A DNA stretch of 64,000 bases from Streptomyces phaeofaciens (GTDB lineage Bacteria; Actinomycetota; Actinomycetes; Streptomycetales; Streptomycetaceae): NCBI RefSeq assembly GCF_014648915.1, contig NZ_BMSA01000023.1, positions 1 to 64,000 of the forward strand, read 5' to 3'. A model generated the notes under the pieces. It was given only the letters and a program-made list of their open reading frames with translations, did no database searches and was not told the origin of the DNA. Below, in pieces: positions 8,094-17,866 of the stretch (its first letter is position 1; each line of letters starts with the position of its first letter). A program made the translations under genes and the position numbers.

Positions 8094-10340
8094 ATGGGGA
8101 ACCAAGACACGCGGGTACGGGGCCTGGCGGCCCGGGCCGGCGGCTGGAGCGCACGCCACCGATGGGCTGCCGTCGGCATCTGGGTCCTGTTCGTCGTCCT
8201 GGCCATGGGGATCGGCTCGGCGGCGGGCACGGTCGAGGTCAAGGAGAGCGACCAGCTCAAGGGCGAGACGCACACGGCCGCCAGGATCATCGAGGACGCC
8301 GGGATCGAGGAGCCGGCCAGTGAGACGGTCCTCGTCCAGTCGAAGGACGGCTCCGTCAAGGCCACGGACCCCGAGTTCCGGGACGCCGTCGCCGCGGTCG
8401 TCGCGGCGGTCGACGCGACCGGCAAGGTCACGGACGTCAGCTCGCCGTACGACACGCAGACCATCTCGAAGGACGGCCACAGCGCGCTGGTGCAGTTCGA
8501 CATGCGCGGCGAGTCGGACACCGCGGGCGAGCGGGTCGAGCCGGTGCTGAAGGCCGTCGAGGGGGTTCAGAAGGACCACGCGTCGCTGCGGATCGAGGAG
8601 ATCGGCGGCGCCAGCATGATGAAGACGTTCGACGACGCGTTCGGCGACGACTTCCAGCAGGCCGAGTACTCCGCGGTGCCGGTGGCCCTGGGCATCCTGC
8701 TGATCGCCTTCGGCGCGCTGGTCGCGGCCCTGGTGCCGGTGGCGCTCGCGATCACCGCGATCATGGCGACGATGGGCCTGATGAGCATCGTCAGCCACTT
8801 CCAGCCGATGGACGACACCGCCAGCTCGGTGATGCTGCTCGTGGGTCTGGCCGTGGGCGTCGACTACTGCCTGTTCTACCTGCGCCGCGAGCGCGAGGAG
8901 CGGGCGGCGGGACGGGACCCGGAGACCGCTCTGCGGATCGCCGCCGCGACCAGCGGCCGGGCCGTGATCGTCTCCGGTGTCACGGTGTGCGTGGCGATGG
9001 CGGGCATGCTGTTCACCGGGCTCGCCACGTTCGAGGCGATGGGTCTGGCCTCCCTGATGGTGGTGGCGGTCGCCATGGTCGGCTCGGTGACCGTGCTTCC
9101 GGCGCTGCTGTCGCTGCTCGGTGAGCGCGTGGAGAAGGGGCGGATACCGTTCCTGCGTCGCAGCCGCAAGAACGGCAACGGGGAGAGCCGCTTCTGGTCG
9201 GCCGTCCTGAAGGGCGTCCTCGCCCGGCCGCTCGTCTCGGTCCTGGTGGCGGCCGGAGCGCTGCTCGCCATCGCCGCTCCCGCGGTCGGCATGAAGACCC
9301 AGAACCTCACCCTGGACCAGGAGTTCGGCGACTCGCTGCCCATCGTGCAGACCTACAACCGGGTCAACGAGGCGTTCCCGGGCGGCTCCGAGCCGGCCGA
9401 GATGGTCGTCAAGGCGGACGACATCAACGCCGCCGACGTCCGCGGCGCGCTCGCGCAGTTCAAGGAGCAGGCGGTCAGCTCGGGTGCCTCGCGCGGCCCG
9501 GTCGAGATCAAGATGCACGACGCGCAGAACATCGCCTATGTGTATGTGCCGCTGGTCGGTGGCTCCGACCTGGACAAGGCGGGCGAGAGCCTGACCAAGC
9601 TGCGCGACGAGGTGCGGCCCGCCACGCTCGGCAAGGTCGACGGCGTCCAGGCGCCGATCACCGGGCAGGTGGCCGGTTCGCAGGACTTCAACGACCAGCT
9701 GGCCGGAGCGGTCGCCCCGGTCTTCGCGTTCGTCGTGGTCTTCGCCTTCGCGCTGATGCTGCTGTCGTTCCGCTCGCTGACGGTCGCGATCACCTCGATC
9801 GTGCTCAACCTGCTGTCGGTGGGCGCCGCGTACGGCATCCTCGTCGCCGTCTTCCAGCACGGCTGGGGTGCCTCGCTGGTGGGTGCGGAGGGCGTCGGCG
9901 CCATCATCACCTGGCTGCCGCTGTTCCTCTTCGTGATCCTGTTCGGCCTGTCGATGGACTACCACGTGTTCGTGGTCTCCCGGATCCGTGAGGCGCGGCT
10001 GCGGGGGCGGAGCACGAACGACGCCATCAAGCACGGGGTCGTCACCACGGCCGGAGTCGTGACCAGCGCGGCCGTCATCATGGTCGCCGTCTTCGCGATC
10101 TTCGGAACGCTGTCCATGCAGTCCATGAAGCAGATGGGTGTGGGCCTGGCGGCCGCGGTGCTGATCGACGCGACGATCATCCGGGGCGTGCTGCTCCCGG
10201 CGGTGATGGCGCTGCTGGGTGAGCGCAACTGGTACCTGCCGTCGTGGCTGCGCTGGCTGCCCGACCTCACGCACGACGAGTCGCCGGAGGCGGTCGCACC
10301 GGCGGCGCGGGACGACGAGGGCGAGCGGGTCGGCGTCTGA
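8094..10340 (+). CDS. MMPL/RND family transporter
   Basis: About 748 residues in a duplicated RND layout: one membrane helix (WAAVGIWVLFVVLAMGIGSA), a large extracytoplasmic loop, five helices, then the whole pattern again. Each half carries the family Asp-Tyr motif in its helix 4, GLAVGVDYCLFYLRR and FGLSMDYHVFVVSRIREAR, expected to couple proton flow to export. Actinobacterial MMPL proteins move lipids, polyketides or other hydrophobic compounds. ATG at 8094 is preceded by GAGGGGG. The gene stands alone and ends at a strong bidirectional terminator. Confidence 0.93.
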   Translation: MGNQDTRVRGLAARAGGWSARHRWAAVGIWVLFVVLAMGIGSAAGTVEVKESDQLKGETHTAARIIEDAGIEEPASETVLVQSKDGSVKATDPEFRDAVAAVVAAVDATGKVTDVSSPYDTQTISKDGHSALVQFDMRGESDTAGERVEPVLKAVEGVQKDHASLRIEEIGGASMMKTFDDAFGDDFQQAEYSAVPVALGILLIAFGALVAALVPVALAITAIMATMGLMSIVSHFQPMDDTASSVMLLVGLAVGVDYCLFYLRREREERAAGRDPETALRIAAATSGRAVIVSGVTVCVAMAGMLFTGLATFEAMGLASLMVVAVAMVGSVTVLPALLSLLGERVEKGRIPFLRRSRKNGNGESRFWSAVLKGVLARPLVSVLVAAGALLAIAAPAVGMKTQNLTLDQEFGDSLPIVQTYNRVNEAFPGGSEPAEMVVKADDINAADVRGALAQFKEQAVSSGASRGPVEIKMHDAQNIAYVYVPLVGGSDLDKAGESLTKLRDEVRPATLGKVDGVQAPITGQVAGSQDFNDQLAGAVAPVFAFVVVFAFALMLLSFRSLTVAITSIVLNLLSVGAAYGILVAVFQHGWGASLVGAEGVGAIITWLPLFLFVILFGLSMDYHVFVVSRIREARLRGRSTNDAIKHGVVTTAGVVTSAAVIMVAVFAIFGTLSMQSMKQMGVGLAAAVLIDATIIRGVLLPAVMALLGERNWYLPSWLRWLPDLTHDESPEAVAPAARDDEGERVGV

Positions 10341-10363
10341 CACGTCCGGCACCGCTGTCGAAA

Positions 10364-10406
10364 GAGAGGGCCCGTCGACCTCCCGGGGGAGTCGACGGGC
10401 CCTCTC
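10364..10406. terminator. Bidirectional terminator hairpin
   Basis: A perfect 16-bp stem (left arm 10364-10379, right arm 10391-10406, 11-base loop) lies between the converging MMPL and glycosyltransferase genes. It can stop transcription from both sides. There is no U-tract, as is common in Streptomyces. Confidence 0.88.
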
Positions 10407-10428
10407 CGTCGTGCACGGGCGCAGCGGC

Positions 10429-11625
10429 CTACCTGCGCGGCAGTTCCGCCTCGATGAGGTCGGCCGCCCGGCGGGTGCCGCCCTCTTCGGCCATCTCCGC
10501 GCGGATGCCCTTCAGCCGACGGGCCGCCTCCGGGTCGTCGACGAGGGCGAGGGCGGCCGCCCGCAGCGCCTCGGCGGTCGCGTCCTGGGTGTCCAGCCGT
10601 CGGGCGACCCCGAGGCCGACCAGCATGTCCGCGTTGCCGAACTGGTCCACGGCCTGCGGTACGGCGATCATCGGGGTGGCGGTGGCCAGTCCCTCCTGAC
10701 TGCCGCCGGCGCCGGCGTGGGTGACGAACAGGTCGGCCTGCTTCAGGATCGCCAACTGCGGTACCCAGGAACGTACTTCGACGTTCTCCGGTACGTTGCC
10801 CAGGTCGGCGGGACCGACATGCCGGCCGGTCTGGAGCACCAGGTGCCAGCCGGGCAGGTCACCGAAGGCGCGCACGCACTCCCGGTAGAAGTCCGGCTGC
10901 CTGGTGTAGGCCGAACCCAGGGAGACCAGGACGACCTTCTCGGCGCCGGCCGGCCGTGTCCACTCCCCCTCGGCGGCACGGTCGCCCTGGCAGGCGCCGA
11001 CGAAGCTGTGGACGGTCTCGTCGACCCGGTCGGCGTGCGGTTGCAGCGCCCTGGGGATCAGGACGATCGACCGGTCGGGCCGGCCGGCGAACGGATCGGG
11101 GTGCAGGGTGATGCCGTTCTCCTCCAGCCAGGCGTGGAAACGGGCGTAGTAGGCCTTTCCCCGGGCGGTCTCCCTCGGCTCCGCCCACAGCGGTTCGGCG
11201 ACCTCCTTCTCGTAGCCCTCCCAGGCGACGAGGTTGGGCGAGAGGGAGACCGCGGGCACGCGCCAGCGGTGGGCGAGGACGCGGGCCGGGTAGGAGGCGA
11301 TGTCGTGCAGGACGAGGTCGGGCTCGTCCCCGTCGTACGCGTCGATCAGCTGGGGCAGGGCCTGGATCGCGTCGGCCAGGAAGGGTTCGACGTTGTCGAG
11401 GAGGGTGGTGCCCCAGGCGGCCGGATCGTCGTCGGGCGAGGGCAGGGTGGAGTGCCACGGTTTCACCTCGGCACCGGTGGCGGCGACCTTCTCGGCGAAC
11501 ACGGGCGGGACGGCGTAGGTGACGCGGTGCCCGCGTGCGACGAGTTCGCGGATCACCTCCAGGCTGGGGTTCACGTGGCCGTGGGCGGCGATGGAGAACA
11601 TGGCGATGTGAGCGGGACTGGTCAT
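10429..11625 (-). CDS. oleD: Macrolide glycosyltransferase, OleD/Mgt type
   Basis: 398 residues of GT-B fold, family GT1. The N-terminus IAMFSIAAHGHVNPSLEV carries the catalytic His, and the C-terminal nucleotide-sugar motif reads FVTHAGAGGSQEGLATATP with PQAVDQFGNA. The sequence is very close to the S. antibioticus OleD and S. lividans Mgt enzymes as I remember them. These inactivate macrolides by adding glucose from UDP-glucose to the desosamine 2'-OH, and OleD accepts many phenols and flavonoids. No macrolide cluster or macrolide-resistance methylase gene is next to it, so it is more likely a self-protection or detoxification enzyme than a biosynthetic one. ATG at 11625 matches the OleD N-terminus. 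Confidence 0.94.
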   Translation of the reverse strand: MTSPAHIAMFSIAAHGHVNPSLEVIRELVARGHRVTYAVPPVFAEKVAATGAEVKPWHSTLPSPDDDPAAWGTTLLDNVEPFLADAIQALPQLIDAYDGDEPDLVLHDIASYPARVLAHRWRVPAVSLSPNLVAWEGYEKEVAEPLWAEPRETARGKAYYARFHAWLEENGITLHPDPFAGRPDRSIVLIPRALQPHADRVDETVHSFVGACQGDRAAEGEWTRPAGAEKVVLVSLGSAYTRQPDFYRECVRAFGDLPGWHLVLQTGRHVGPADLGNVPENVEVRSWVPQLAILKQADLFVTHAGAGGSQEGLATATPMIAVPQAVDQFGNADMLVGLGVARRLDTQDATAEALRAAALALVDDPEAARRLKGIRAEMAEEGGTRRAADLIEAELPRR

Positions 11626-11709
11626 GCCGTCGAGCCTAAGCGAGACGAGACGTCTCGTACAACCGCTTTTGGCCGGAGCGGGCGGGCGCCTGCGCACAGG
11701 GGTCGGGAA

Positions 11710-12987
11710 TCAGCGCTGGTAGCGCGCGAGCACCAGGTTTCCGTCTCGCTCCAGCCGGGTGCGCAGCTCGTCCAGGTCGATCGCGCCGCTGTAGTACTCC
11801 TGGAAGGCGGGGGTGGCCACCTTGTCCTTCCACTCCGGGTAACCGCGCACCGACTGGGCGGGCGCCGGGCGCAGGTGCGCGGCGAGGGCGGTGCCGGTGG
11901 CCCAGTCGTTCTCGGCCGTGTGCAGGGCGGGGTCCTTCAGCGCCTCGGTGCCGGTGGGCAGCATCCAGTCGCCGAGCGCCAGCCGGACCATGTTCGGCGG
12001 CCGGAGCAGGAAGTCGACGAAGGCGACGGCCTCCTTCTTGTGCGGGCTGTCCTCGGCGACGGACAGCGTCTGCGGACTGACGCCCTGGGCGAGCCCGTCG
12101 GCGCCGGCCGGGGCGGGCAGCACCTGCCAGTCGAAGCCCTCGGGCGCCTGCTGGACGATCTGCTGGCGGTAGGAGAAGCCGAGCGGGACCATCGCGTACC
12201 TCCCGCCGAAGAAGCCCGGCAGGGTGTCCGATCCGCCGCTGCCCAGGGTGGTGGGCGAGGCACTGCGGTCGGTGCCGACCTGGTCCCGGACGGTGCGCGG
12301 GACGACCTCGTCGCCGGCCTCGAAGCGGACGGTCACCTTGCCGTCGGCGCCGCGGTGGAACAGCCGGCCGCCCGAGGACAGGGACAGGTTGAGGGTGGCG
12401 GAGACCGGGTCCTTCAGCGGCCAGGCGATGCCGTACTTCCCGTCGCCGCTCAGCTGCCGGGTGACCGCCGCGAACTCCGGCCAGGTCCAGGGGTGTTCGG
12501 GCGTCGGGATCCGCACCCCGGAGCGTTTGAGCCGGGTCGCGTCGGCGATCAGGACCCGTGGTTCCTGGAGGAACGGCACGCCGTAGATCCCGTCGCCGAA
12601 GGTCGTCGTCCGCCAGCTGTGGGGCGGGATGTCGGAGGTGAGGCGGTCCGGCAGGAGGCCGGTCAGGTCGGCGAGGTAGCCGCCGTAGGCGAAGTCGGCG
12701 AGGTCGTCGGAGGCGTCGTGGATGACGTCCGGGGCCTCACCGCCCTCGAAGGAGGTGAGCAGCTGGTCGTGGACGCTGTCCCAGCTCCCCTGCACGTACT
12801 CGACCTTGACGTCCGGGTGGGTCGCGTTCCACTCCTCCACCAGGTCCTTGTTGGCCGCGACGGACTCCTCCTGCCAGGCCAGGGACTGGAACCGGAGCGT
12901 GATCCGGTCGTCGTCGCGTGTCCCTCCGCCCGAGGAGCAGCCGGCGACGAGCAGCAGAAGCACCGCACACACCCATCGGCTCCGCAT
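11710..12987 (-). CDS. ABC transporter sugar-binding lipoprotein (family 1 solute-binding)
   Basis: 425 residues. The N-terminus is a short lipoprotein signal (WVCAVLLLLVAGCSS), followed by a family 1 extracellular solute-binding fold with ITLRFQSLAWQEESV and a WKDKVATPAFQEYY-like C-terminal segment. It should capture an oligosaccharide at the cell surface and pass it to the two upstream permeases. Its ATG shares one base with the stop of the MalG-type permease, so all three genes form one operon in the order MalF-MalG-SBP. Confidence 0.92.
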   Translation of the reverse strand: MRSRWVCAVLLLLVAGCSSGGGTRDDDRITLRFQSLAWQEESVAANKDLVEEWNATHPDVKVEYVQGSWDSVHDQLLTSFEGGEAPDVIHDASDDLADFAYGGYLADLTGLLPDRLTSDIPPHSWRTTTFGDGIYGVPFLQEPRVLIADATRLKRSGVRIPTPEHPWTWPEFAAVTRQLSGDGKYGIAWPLKDPVSATLNLSLSSGGRLFHRGADGKVTVRFEAGDEVVPRTVRDQVGTDRSASPTTLGSGGSDTLPGFFGGRYAMVPLGFSYRQQIVQQAPEGFDWQVLPAPAGADGLAQGVSPQTLSVAEDSPHKKEAVAFVDFLLRPPNMVRLALGDWMLPTGTEALKDPALHTAENDWATGTALAAHLRPAPAQSVRGYPEWKDKVATPAFQEYYSGAIDLDELRTRLERDGNLVLARYQR

Positions 12988-13820
12988 CAGCTCTTCACCG
13001 CCCCGGTGAGCATCCCGCCCGTGATCCGGCGCTGGATGACCGCGAAGACGACCAGCGAGGGGAGCGTGGCGAGGAAGGCGGCGGCGGCCAGCGGCCCCAG
13101 GTCGGCCACGCCCTCCGCCCCGATGAAGTGGGTGAGGACGACCGGCAGCGTCTGTTTCCCGGGCGTCTTCAGCAGCACCAGCGCGAAGAAGAACTCGTTC
13201 CACGCGGTGATGAAGGCGAACAGCGCGGTCGCGACGATCCCCGGCGCCAGCAGCGGTGCCGTCACCGACACCAGGGTGCGCAGCCGCCCTGCGCCGTCGA
13301 TCGCCGCCGCCTCCTCCAGCTCCACGGGCACGGCCCGGACGTACCCGGTGAGCATCCACAGGGCGAACGGCAGCGCCCACACCACATAGACCAGGACCAG
13401 CCCCGGAAGGGAGTCGATCAGCCGCAGGTTCTTCAGCACCAGGAACAGCGGGATGATCACCAGCACGAACGGGAACGCCTGGCTGACCACCACCCAGCCG
13501 GTGGCGGCGCGGGCGAGCAGGGTGCGCCGCCGGGCCATGACGTACGCCATCGGCGTGGCGACGGCCACGGCGATCACGGCGGCGCCGAGCGCGGCGAGCA
13601 GGGAGTTGAACGCGGCCCGCAGGAGGGGCTGTTCGTCGAAGGCCTGGCGGAAGTTGGCGAGGGTGGGGCCCTCGGGGATCCAGGTGGGGTGCAGGCTGCC
13701 CAGTTCGCGGGGCGGCTTGAAGGCGGTGGACAGCAGCCACAGGAGCGGGAAGGCGAGGAAGACGAGGTAGGCGAGCAGCGCGGCGTACTGGCCGGCCCGG
13801 GCCGCGGGACGGGTCCTCAT
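12987..13820 (-). CDS. Sugar ABC transporter permease (MalG type)
   Basis: 277 residues with six predicted membrane segments, starting YAALLAYLVFLAFPLLWLLS. The cytoplasmic coupling loop ELEEAAAIDGAGRLRTLVSV is the MalG EAA motif. It pairs with the MalF-type permease, whose gene overlaps by 4 bp. No ATPase gene is present here; in Streptomyces a shared ATPase (MsiK) commonly energises such importers. Confidence 0.94.
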   Translation of the reverse strand: MRTRPAARAGQYAALLAYLVFLAFPLLWLLSTAFKPPRELGSLHPTWIPEGPTLANFRQAFDEQPLLRAAFNSLLAALGAAVIAVAVATPMAYVMARRRTLLARAATGWVVVSQAFPFVLVIIPLFLVLKNLRLIDSLPGLVLVYVVWALPFALWMLTGYVRAVPVELEEAAAIDGAGRLRTLVSVTAPLLAPGIVATALFAFITAWNEFFFALVLLKTPGKQTLPVVLTHFIGAEGVADLGPLAAAAFLATLPSLVVFAVIQRRITGGMLTGAVKS

Positions 13821-14752
13821 GTGTCGTCGCCTCCCCTGAGCCGGCCCACCAGGAAGAGGGCCAGGAACACCGAGATCACCGCGACCATCACGCAGCCCAT
13901 GGCGGCCGCGTAGCCGAACTGGCCGTAACGGAAGGCCTCTTCGTAGGCGAAGAGCATGGGCAGCCAGGTGCGGCCGCCGGGTCCGCCGCCGGTGAGCACG
14001 TAGACCAGGGCGAAGGAGTTGAAGTTCCAGATGAAGTTCAGGGCGGTGATCGCGAGGGCGATGGGCTTCAGGGCGGGCCAGGTGACCGTGCGGAAGCGGC
14101 GCCAGGCGCCCGCGCCGTCGACGGCGGCGGCCTCGTGGAGTTCGCGCGGGGTGTTCTGGAGGCCGGCGAGCAGGGTGACCGTCGTCTGCGGCAGGCCCGC
14201 CCACACGCCGACGACGATCACCGCGGGCAGGGCGGTCGCCAACCCGCTGAGCCAGTCCCGGCCGTCGCCCAGGCCCAGGTCGCGGAAGGTCTCGTTGAGG
14301 ATGCCGGCGTCCGGGTGGTAGACGAGACGCCACATGATGCCGACGACGACCTCGGGCATCGCCCAGGGAACGATCGCGAGCACGCGGGCCAGCCGGCCCA
14401 GCCGGAGGTCCTGGTCGAGGAGCAGGGCCAGGCCGAGGCCGAGGAGAAACTGCGGGACGGTCACCCCGACCGCCCAGACCAGGCCGATCCGGAACGACTC
14501 CCAGAACAGGGTGTCGTGCAGGAGGTCCCGGAAGTTGAGGCCGCCGATCCACCGGGTGGGCGCGGTGCGGCCGGACTGGGCGTCGGTGAAGGCCAGCAGG
14601 ATCCCGTACAGCAGCGGGCCGACGCTCAGCAGCAGGATGGGGATCAGCGCGGGCAGCACGAGGAACCAGGCGCCCCGGTCGGCGGTGGCGCGGGGTGGGC
14701 CGGTGGCGGGCGCGCGGCGGACGGTCCGTCTCCTTGCGGTCGCCGACGACAC
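13817..14752 (-). CDS. Sugar ABC transporter permease (MalF type)
   Basis: 311 residues with a basic N-terminal tail and six membrane segments (GAWFLVLPALIPILLLSV first). The EAA loop is HEAAAVDGAGAWRRFRTVTW. The start is GTG at 14752 with AAGGGGG upstream. As first gene of the three-gene sugar importer it is the likely promoter-proximal gene; the 174 bp upstream is shared with the divergent kinase-like gene. No LacI-type repressor or glycosidase is adjacent, so the substrate cannot be inferred. Confidence 0.94.
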   Translation of the reverse strand: MSSATARRRTVRRAPATGPPRATADRGAWFLVLPALIPILLLSVGPLLYGILLAFTDAQSGRTAPTRWIGGLNFRDLLHDTLFWESFRIGLVWAVGVTVPQFLLGLGLALLLDQDLRLGRLARVLAIVPWAMPEVVVGIMWRLVYHPDAGILNETFRDLGLGDGRDWLSGLATALPAVIVVGVWAGLPQTTVTLLAGLQNTPRELHEAAAVDGAGAWRRFRTVTWPALKPIALAITALNFIWNFNSFALVYVLTGGGPGGRTWLPMLFAYEEAFRYGQFGYAAAMGCVMVAVISVFLALFLVGRLRGGDDT

Positions 14753-14926
14753 GAAACGGCCCCCTTCCCGCGACGGTGACGGGCCTGGCCATGGTCGTGA
14801 AGGCGGGGTACGCCGTCAAGACACCGCACACACCGTCCGACCTGTGCGAATGCGAGACTGGCCGCCGGATGGCCGGATCCCGGCGGCATCCCGGCGAGCG
14901 GGCCGGGCACGACACGGAGGCGGACG

Positions 14927-15790
14927 ATGGACGAGGCAAGGGCGCGGGACGTACTGGGCGCGGCGGGGGTGCTGCCCGGCCGGGCGGTGGACGCGCGGCT
15001 CCTCGCCCTGGGCGAGAACGCGGTGTTCGCCGCCGGTGACCTGGTGGTGAAGGTGGGCCGGGCCGCCGAGCTCCTCGACCGGGCCCGGCGTGAGCTGGAC
15101 ATCGCGGCATGGCTGGCGGACGCGGGCGTCCCCGCGGTGCGGGCGGCGGAGCCGGAGCCGCTGTTGGTGGAGGGGCACCCGGTGACCGTGTGGCACCGGC
15201 TGCCCGACCCGGTGCGGCCCGCCGGCCCTCGGGATCTGGCCGAACTGCTGCGCCTGGTGCACGCGCTGCCCGCGCCGTCCTTCGGGCTGCCGCCGCGCGA
15301 TCTGTTGTCCGGGGTGGAGCGCTGGCTGCGGCTCGCGGGCGAGGCGATCGACCCGGCGGACGCGGACTTTCTGCGCGAGCGCCGTGACGGGTTCGCCGTG
15401 GCGGCCGCGGCCCTCGCCCCGCGGCTGGCGCCGGGCCCGATCCACGGCGACGCGCTGCCCCGCAATGTGCATGTCGGCCCCGACGGCCCGGTCCTGGTCG
15501 ACCTGGAGACCGTCTCCGCCGATCTGCGCGAGCACGATCTGGTGGTGATGGCGCTCTCGCGGGACCGCTACGGGCTGCCCGCCGAGGCGTACGACGCCTT
15601 CGCCGAGGCCTACGGCTGGGATGTGCGGGAGTGGGAGGGGTGCGCGGTGCTGCGCGGCGCGCGCGAGACGGCGAGCTGTGCCTGGGTGGCCCAGCACGCG
15701 CCCACGAATCCCGGGGCGCGGGCGGAGTTCGTGCGCCGGGTGGCGTCCCTGCGGGACGGGGACGAGGCGGTGCGCTGGTATCCCTTCTGA
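14927..15790 (+). CDS. Aminoglycoside phosphotransferase (APH)-like kinase
   Basis: 287 residues with the protein-kinase-like APH fold. The catalytic Brenner motif is intact as IHGDALPRNVHV, and the Mg2+-binding Asp follows in VLVDLETVS. An N-lobe Lys is seen in DLVVKVGRA. The family phosphorylates antibiotics, but also homoserine, choline and many metabolites, so the substrate is open. The gene ends 7 bp before the convergent exonuclease gene. It differs from the second APH-like gene at 30976-31917, whose active site is degenerate. Confidence 0.86.
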   Translation: MDEARARDVLGAAGVLPGRAVDARLLALGENAVFAAGDLVVKVGRAAELLDRARRELDIAAWLADAGVPAVRAAEPEPLLVEGHPVTVWHRLPDPVRPAGPRDLAELLRLVHALPAPSFGLPPRDLLSGVERWLRLAGEAIDPADADFLRERRDGFAVAAAALAPRLAPGPIHGDALPRNVHVGPDGPVLVDLETVSADLREHDLVVMALSRDRYGLPAEAYDAFAEAYGWDVREWEGCAVLRGARETASCAWVAQHAPTNPGARAEFVRRVASLRDGDEAVRWYPF

Positions 15791-15797
15791 GCGGGAG

Positions 15798-16523
15798 TCA
15801 CGCGGTGGGGCTGTCGGCCGGCTCCCGGACCGGCCAGACCCCGTCCACCACGGCGTCCGTCTCGCCCTTGCGGCGCAGGAAGCTCTGGAAGTCCGCCGCC
15901 CACTCGGCGTACCAGGTGATCTGGCGGCGGTGCAGTTCGGCCGGGCCGAGGGCCGCCACCTTGGGGTGGCGGTGGGCTATCGCGCAGGCCAGCCGGGCGG
16001 CGGCGAGGGCGTCGGCGGAGGCGTCGTGGGCGGAGTCGAGGGCGATGCCGTACTCGGCGCAGACCGCTTCGAGGTTGCGCTTGCCGCGGCGGTAGCGGTC
16101 GGCCCAGCGGTCGATGGTGTACGGGTCGACGACCGGTGCCGGATCCAGGCCGCCCAGGCGGTCGCGCAGGGACGGCAGGCCGTGGCGGCGCAGCTCGGCG
16201 GTGAGGAGAGTGAGGTCGAAGGCGGCGTTGTAGGCGACGACCGGGACGCCGGTGCGCCAGTAGCCCGTCAGGACGTCGGCGAGGGCGTCCGCCACCTGGT
16301 CGGCGGGGCGGCCCTCGGCCGCCGCCCGTTCGTTGCTGATGCCGTGGACCGCGACCGCGTCCGCCGGGATCTCCACGCCCGGGTCCGCCAGCCATTCCCG
16401 GCGCCCCAGGACCTGCCCGTCCCTGACCTCGATCACGGCCGCCGTGACGATGCGCGCCTCGCGCGGATCCGTCCCGGTCGTCTCCAGGTCGAAGCCGATC
16501 AGCAGCTCCTGGTACCAGGCCAT
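15798..16523 (-). CDS. DEDD-type 3'-5' exonuclease (DnaQ/epsilon-like)
   Basis: 241 residues. Exo I is IGFDLETTGTDP (DxE), Exo II includes VVAYNAAFDLTLL, and the C-terminal motif is AHDASADALAAARL, giving DEDDh-type active-site acids. Such proteins proofread or degrade DNA or RNA ends. It is shorter than polymerase III epsilon plus linker, so it is probably a stand-alone exonuclease. ATG at 16523 has an AAGGGGGG site upstream, which decides the start over the longer frame. Confidence 0.9.
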   Translation of the reverse strand: MAWYQELLIGFDLETTGTDPREARIVTAAVIEVRDGQVLGRREWLADPGVEIPADAVAVHGISNERAAAEGRPADQVADALADVLTGYWRTGVPVVAYNAAFDLTLLTAELRRHGLPSLRDRLGGLDPAPVVDPYTIDRWADRYRRGKRNLEAVCAEYGIALDSAHDASADALAAARLACAIAHRHPKVAALGPAELHRRQITWYAEWAADFQSFLRRKGETDAVVDGVWPVREPADSPTA

Positions 16524-16627
16524 GGTGGCCCCCCTTCTTGGTGGTGCTTCCCCCAGTGGTCTCCACCTTCCCATGGGCCACTGACAATCAGAGGACCGCG
16601 TTCCGCTTAACGGGAGAGAGCGATACT

Positions 16628-17866
16628 TCAGGACACAGGGCGCGAATCAGCCCAAGCCAGCTCGTACTCCTCGCGGTATGCCGCGAAAAGCCCCCCTTCG
16701 TCCACCTCGCCCGGTTTGACCACCCGGTTGCCGTTGCGCAGCACCAGGACGGGCGCCTCCATGCCGCGCATCCGTCGCAGATAGGACTGGACGACGGCGA
16801 TGCCGTCGCTGCCGTCGCCGTCGACGAGGTAGGCGGTGAAGCGGGGGGTCTCGTCGTACACCTGGATCTGGAAGGCGCCCGGGTCGCGCAGCCGGGAGCG
16901 GACCCGGCGCATGTGCAGGATGTTCATCTCCACGGCGCGGCTCAACTCTCCGCGCTTCATGCCGAGTTCGCGTTCGCGGCGCTTGACCGCGCTGGAGGCC
17001 GGGTTGAGGAAGAGCAGCCGGACGCGGGCGCCGGCCTCGGCGAGACGGACCAGCCGGCGGCCGGAGAAGTTCTGCACGAGCAGGTTGAGGCCGATGCCGA
17101 TGGCGTCGATGCGGCGGGAGCCGTCGAAGATGTCCTCTGCGGGGAACTGGCGCAGCAGCCGTACCCGGTCGGAGTGGACGGCGACCACGTCCGCGTACCG
17201 GTCGCCGACGAGGTCCTCGACCGCGTCGACCGGCAGCCGGCGCGCGGAGGGCACGTCGCCGCCGGTGCCGAGCATCTCCAGCAGCCGCGCGGAGGCCCGT
17301 TCGGCCTGGCCGAGGACGGCTTCGGACAGGGCCCGGTTGCGGGAGACGACATTGCGCGTCACCTCCAGCTCGTCCAGGGCGAGTTCGACGTCGCGGCGCT
17401 CGTCGAAGTACGGCTCGAAGCAGGGCCAGTGCTGCACCATCAGCTCGCGCAGCTGCGGCAGCGTGAGGAAGGAGATGACGTTGTCGTCGGCCGGGTCGAG
17501 CAAGTAGCCCTTGCGGCGACTGACTTCACGCACGGCCACCGCGCGCTGCACCCATTCCTGCCCGGCGGGGCCGGCCGCGGCGACCACCCAGTCGTCGCCG
17601 TGGACGGGTTCGTAGATGGGTCGCAGAACGGCGGCCACGACGGCACGCAGCCGCTGTTCGACCAGGTTCAGCCAGATGTAGGCCCGGCCGGCCCGCTGGG
17701 CGCGGGTGCGTACCTCGCGCCAGGCGTCTGCGTCCCAGTCCAGCTCCGGTCCGATGGAGTTGGCCTCCATCGGCCGGGCCAGGGACACCGTGCCGGGCGG
17801 GACGTCTGCGGAGCCCCCCTCGTGACTCTCGTCACCAGGGGGCAGCTCCAGCCCTCCCGAGCCCAC
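16628..17866 (-). CDS. SAV2148-type HEPN domain protein
   Basis: About 412 residues, cytoplasmic, no signal or membrane segment. The sequence (for example AWREVRTRAQRAGRAYIWLN and LVGDRYADVVAVHSDRVRLL) matches the conserved Streptomyces protein that I recall being annotated as the SAV2148 HEPN family. The N-terminal half is helical. The C-terminal half (RRIDAIGIGLNLLVQNFSGR, then ARVRLLFLNPAS) looks alpha/beta. HEPN proteins are often RNases or nucleotide-binding proteins, but I cannot point to a certain RxxxxH catalytic motif. GTG at 17866 gives the usual GSGGLELPPGDE N-terminus; a TTG at 17908 would add 14 residues. Confidence 0.8.
   Translation of the reverse strand: MGSGGLELPPGDESHEGGSADVPPGTVSLARPMEANSIGPELDWDADAWREVRTRAQRAGRAYIWLNLVEQRLRAVVAAVLRPIYEPVHGDDWVVAAAGPAGQEWVQRAVAVREVSRRKGYLLDPADDNVISFLTLPQLRELMVQHWPCFEPYFDERRDVELALDELEVTRNVVSRNRALSEAVLGQAERASARLLEMLGTGGDVPSARRLPVDAVEDLVGDRYADVVAVHSDRVRLLRQFPAEDIFDGSRRIDAIGIGLNLLVQNFSGRRLVRLAEAGARVRLLFLNPASSAVKRRERELGMKRGELSRAVEMNILHMRRVRSRLRDPGAFQIQVYDETPRFTAYLVDGDGSDGIAVVQSYLRRMRGMEAPVLVLRNGNRVVKPGEVDEGGLFAAYREEYELAWADSRPVS

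Noticed and set aside
10429..14752. Macrolide biosynthesis or resistance island around the OleD-like gene
   Set aside because: Neighbours are an ordinary sugar ABC importer and an MMPL transporter; no polyketide synthase, deoxysugar or rRNA methylase gene is present.
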